Below, one piece after another: positions 60,801-64,000 of a DNA stretch of 64,000 bases. Every line of letters starts with the position of its first letter. Positions within the stretch are counted from its first letter, which is position 1. The translations under genes were made by a program, and so were the position numbers. The notes under the pieces were generated by a model. It saw only the letters and a list, made by a program, of their open reading frames with translations, was not told where the DNA came from and searched no databases. The stretch spans positions 682,001-746,000 of the forward strand of contig JAPEHQ010000015.1 in NCBI GenBank assembly GCA_027405735.1. Direction: 5' to 3'. This DNA comes from Mucor racemosus. Taxonomy: Eukaryota; Mucoromycota; Mucoromycetes; Mucorales; Mucoraceae.

Positions 60801-63645
60801 CCTGAATATACATTGCGAACCAGAATTTGGGCATCTCTCAGATCGCAAACCTTATTTCGTACCATTACTGGTTTCATGAACTATCAAAAAGCTATCAAAT
60901 TATTATATCGAGTTGAAACACCTGAACTGAGCTCTGTACAAGGTGGCACAATGTCATCGCACACAATAAGTGATAGTGTAGCCGATGCTGAATTAGAACA
61001 GATGGCCAGACGCAAGTTTCGGTTTGTTGTAGCTATGCAAAGATATACTTCATTCAATGCTGAGGAAAAAGAAAGTGTTGAATACATCATCAAGGCTTAT
61101 CCTGATCTTTTAATCGCTTATTTGGAACAAGAAAAAGTCCCAGGAGAAGAACCAAACTATTACTCGGTGCTAATTGATGGACATTGCGACATTAAGCCTG
61201 ATGGCAGCCGCACTCCAAAATTTCGTGTTCGACTTCCTGGTAATCCTATTCTTGGTGATGGTAAATCAGATAATCAAAATACAGCTTTGATCTATTATCG
61301 TGGTGAATATCTGCAGTTGATTGATGCTAATCAAGATAATTATCTGGAAGAATGTCTTAAAATCCGTAATGTTTTGGGCGAATTTGAAGAAATGCAAGCG
61401 ACTGAAAATTCACCTTATAATAATGACAAGGTCCGTAAAAGTCCTGTTGCCATTGTTGGTGCTCGAGAATACATTTTCTCTGAAAATGTGGGTGTATTGG
61501 GTGATATTGCTGCAGGAAAAGAGCAGACTTTTGGTACATTAACACAACGTATCATGGCTACTATAGGCGGAAGGGTAATTTGTTGAATTCTTATGAAATC
61601 GCATTTACATGTTTATTGATTTATTTTTTTTTTTTTTTTATGATAGTTACATTATGGTCATCCTGATTTCTTGAATGCTATTTTTATGACTACTAGAGGT
61701 GGTGTTGCCAAGGCTCAAAAAGGTCTACATTTGAATGAAGATATTTATGCTGGTATGAATGCTTTTGAAAGAGGAGGTCGTATCAAACATGTGGAATATT
61801 TTCAATGTGGAAAAGGTCGTGATCTTGGCTTTGGTTCAGTACTTAATTTTGTTACTAAGATTGGTACTGGTATGGGTGAACAAATGCTTTCTAGAGAATA
61901 CTACTATTTGGGTACTCAATTGCCACTTGATCGGTTCCTTACCTTTTTTTATGCTCATCCTGGCTTCCATATTAATAACATATTTATCATGTTATCAGTT
62001 CACATGTTTATGTTTGTTCTTCTCTTTGTTGCTGCTACTAGTGTTCCTTTGACTCTCTGTGAATTTGATATCAATGCTGGTCCTGATGCTGCATTAAAAC
62101 CAGATGGATGTTATAACATTGTGCCTATTTTTGAATGGTTAAAACGTGTGGTAATTTCGATATTTTCTATCATTTTTGTTGCATTTCTGCCACTATTTTT
62201 GCAAGAATTAACTGAGCGTGGCTTCTTTCGAGCAGTTAGTCGACTTTGCAAGCATATGCTTTCATTCTCTCCTCTCTTTGAAATTTTTGTTACTCAAACT
62301 TATGCAAATTCTATATTGAATAATTTATCATTTGGTGGTGCTCGCTATATTGGTACTGGTCGTGGTTTTGCAACTGCACGCTTACCATTTTCTGCACTTT
62401 ATTCAAGATTTGCTGATACAAGCATGTATTCCGGTGCAAGATTAGCCATGGTTTTATTCTTTGGTTCACTAGTTCTTTGGATTCCACATTTGGCTTACTT
62501 TTGGTTTACAGTTTTAGCATTGATTCTATCGCCATTTTTATTCAACCCACATCAATTCTCATTGACAGACTTTTTGATTGATTATCGTGAATATATCCGT
62601 TGGTTATCAAGAGGTAATGGCGCTACTCATCTCAATTCCTGGATAGAGTTCTGTCGATTTACACGTATGCGCACAACTGGTGTCAAAAAGAAGCAGTTAG
62701 ACCCTCAAAAGCCTGTACAACAGCAATCTCGTGCTCGATTTGGAGTAATCCTGTTTTCAGAAATCATTTTACCATTGATATTGGCAGTTTTAAGTGTTAC
62801 AGCGTACTTGTTCATTCGTAGTTTTGATCCCAATGATAGCAGCAAGCCATATAAAGGTCCTAGTGCTCTCTTACGAGTTGGTATAATCGCAGTGGGCCCT
62901 ATTTTACTCAACGCTGGTGCATTGGCCGTGTTATTTGTATTCTCGCTTTTAGGCGGATGTTTAGCTAATCTATGCTGTGGTGTCAAATTTGGAGCAACCG
63001 TAGCTACGGTTGCGCATGGATGGGCTGTACTGAATTTTATTTTATTCTTTGAAATATTGTACTTTTTGGAAAACTGGGATTTTGTTCATGTCGTATTGGG
63101 GATGATTGCAGTTGGGTCTGTACAACGATTTATATTTAAATTATTGACAGTATTACTATTGACAAGAGAATTTCATGACGATCAAAGCAATCAAGGTTGG
63201 TGGACAGGCCGTTGGTATGGTAGAGGTGTAAGTTTATTTAGTTTTTTTTTTTTTTGTATAAATGTAAACTTCATATTAATTTCAAATTTGTTAGCTTGGA
63301 TGGTATGCACTCACACAACCACTACGAGAATTTGTGTGTAAAACTATAGAGATGAGTCTATTTGCTACAGATTTCATTATGGGACACTTTATCCTGTTCT
63401 TTTTGTTTGTTATTTGCTTGATTCCAGGTATCGATAAATGGCATTCTTTGATGCTATTTTGGTTAAAACCTAGTGAGCAAATTCAACAACACATCTATTC
63501 CTCAAGCCAAAGATCAAAGAGACGCCGCACTGCAGTATTCTATGGATTTTTACTGCTATTGTTATTCATTGTATTTGCAGGATTATTGATTGCACCTGCA
63601 ATCATAGGTCCTAAATTAAAATTCAAAATCTCATTACCCATTTAA
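57815..63645 (+). CDS. FKS1: 1,3-beta-glucan synthase catalytic subunit (GT48)
   Basis: Five exons: 57815-57986, 58046-60243, 60306-61574, 61647-63227 and 63295-63645, giving 1856 residues, a typical length. The enzyme polymerises UDP-glucose into cell-wall 1,3-beta-glucan at the plasma membrane, regulated by Rho1. Seen: a disordered N-terminus (1-140); the FKS1 domain (about 220-345) with [20 protein letters not shown]; a first membrane block (about 420-770); the cytosolic catalytic region (from about 790) with [79 protein letters not shown] and [20 protein letters not shown]; then a second membrane block with [20 protein letters not shown]. The echinocandin hot-spot segments read FIALSFKDP (650-658) and [10 protein letters not shown] (1376-1385), different from the drug-sensitive yeasts. 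Confidence 0.97.
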
Positions 63646-64000
63646 ATTTGTAAATTCATTATTCTAAATATATTCTCAATAAAAGTATTATTATTTTTAC
63701 CGACAATCATGAGTAAATAAAAATGTTTTAATGAATAAAACATGCATAGAATCAATCTGCAGTATTGATCAAAAAAATCCATTCCTTGATGATCGAGAAT
63801 AAATCCTTTAAAGATGCATAATATAAAATGTTTCACGTAAAAATGCAACTCCTCGACATATTTCAAGATAATTTTTTATATATTTTTTTTGATTAACCTA
63901 AAGGATATTGAAGTGAATTTATTATTGAACAAGATGAATAGGCTTTTTTTTTCTTTTCCTTCAAAAAAAAAGAAAGAGTTGTGTGTTTGTGTGTGTGCGT
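63646..64000. other. 3' flank of FKS to the window end
   Basis: Contains AATAAA at 63678-63683 (likely FKS poly(A) signal) and ends in a TG-rich simple repeat (about 63980-64000). No gene recognised. Confidence 0.5.
63678..63683 (+). terminator. Poly(A) signal AATAAA of FKS
   Basis: AATAAA 33 bp after the FKS stop codon. Confidence 0.4.

Overview
The window is nuclear DNA of a filamentous early-diverging fungus, most likely Mucoromycota (probably Mucorales). The evidence is eight intron-containing protein genes with short spliceosomal introns (49-143 nt, nearly all GT..AG with an obvious frame across every junction), AT-rich and repeat-rich spacers, fungal-specific genes (FKS glucan synthase, the ERMES subunit MDM34), and an animal-type SZT2 gene that budding and fission yeast lack. 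No rRNA, bacterial operon, CRISPR or viral gene was seen. The assignment to Mucoromycota is inference; no species call is justified.

Layout. 1-3.4 kb: end of a TIR transposon (T1) followed by dispersed repeat R1 carrying a solo LTR. 3.9-6.3 kb (-): SUT/SLC45-like sugar/H+ symporter. 8.4-9.6 kb (+): PDX1/SNZ pyridoxal-phosphate synthase. 11.8-19.6 kb: repeat cluster (R2, nested solo LTRs L1/L2, complete TIR element T2, R3). 20.5-22.2 kb (+): MDM34. 22.9-25.4 kb (-): MAP-kinase-type tyrosine phosphatase. 26.0-27.1 kb (-): NmrA-like protein. 27.1-39.1 kb: a 12-kb gene-poor block (R fragments, L3, a 70-bp hAT-like MITE, a tRNA-like Pol III unit, TIR element T3, nested LTRs L2/L3, R5). 39.7-43.7 kb (-): GRAM-TBC-EF-hand Rab GAP. 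44.0-55.2 kb (+): 3544-residue SZT2 homologue, head to head with the Rab GAP across 281 bp. 55.4-56.5 kb: repeat R6. 57.8-63.6 kb (+): FKS 1,3-beta-glucan synthase catalytic subunit.

Spliced models were built by hand; in all eight genes the summed exon lengths are divisible by three and protein motifs cross the splice sites without a break. As eukaryotic genes they do not form operons. Thematically they cover carbon uptake, vitamin B6 synthesis, ER-mitochondria lipid contact, MAPK shut-off, Rab regulation, nutrient signalling to TORC1, and wall glucan synthesis.

The most notable points are the fungal SZT2 (KICSTOR scaffold) gene, a TIR transposon family that seems to have captured an exon of a WD40 protein resembling dynein intermediate chain, and a stack of solo LTRs with readable 5-bp target duplications, in which two families are nested in each other in both orders at two loci.
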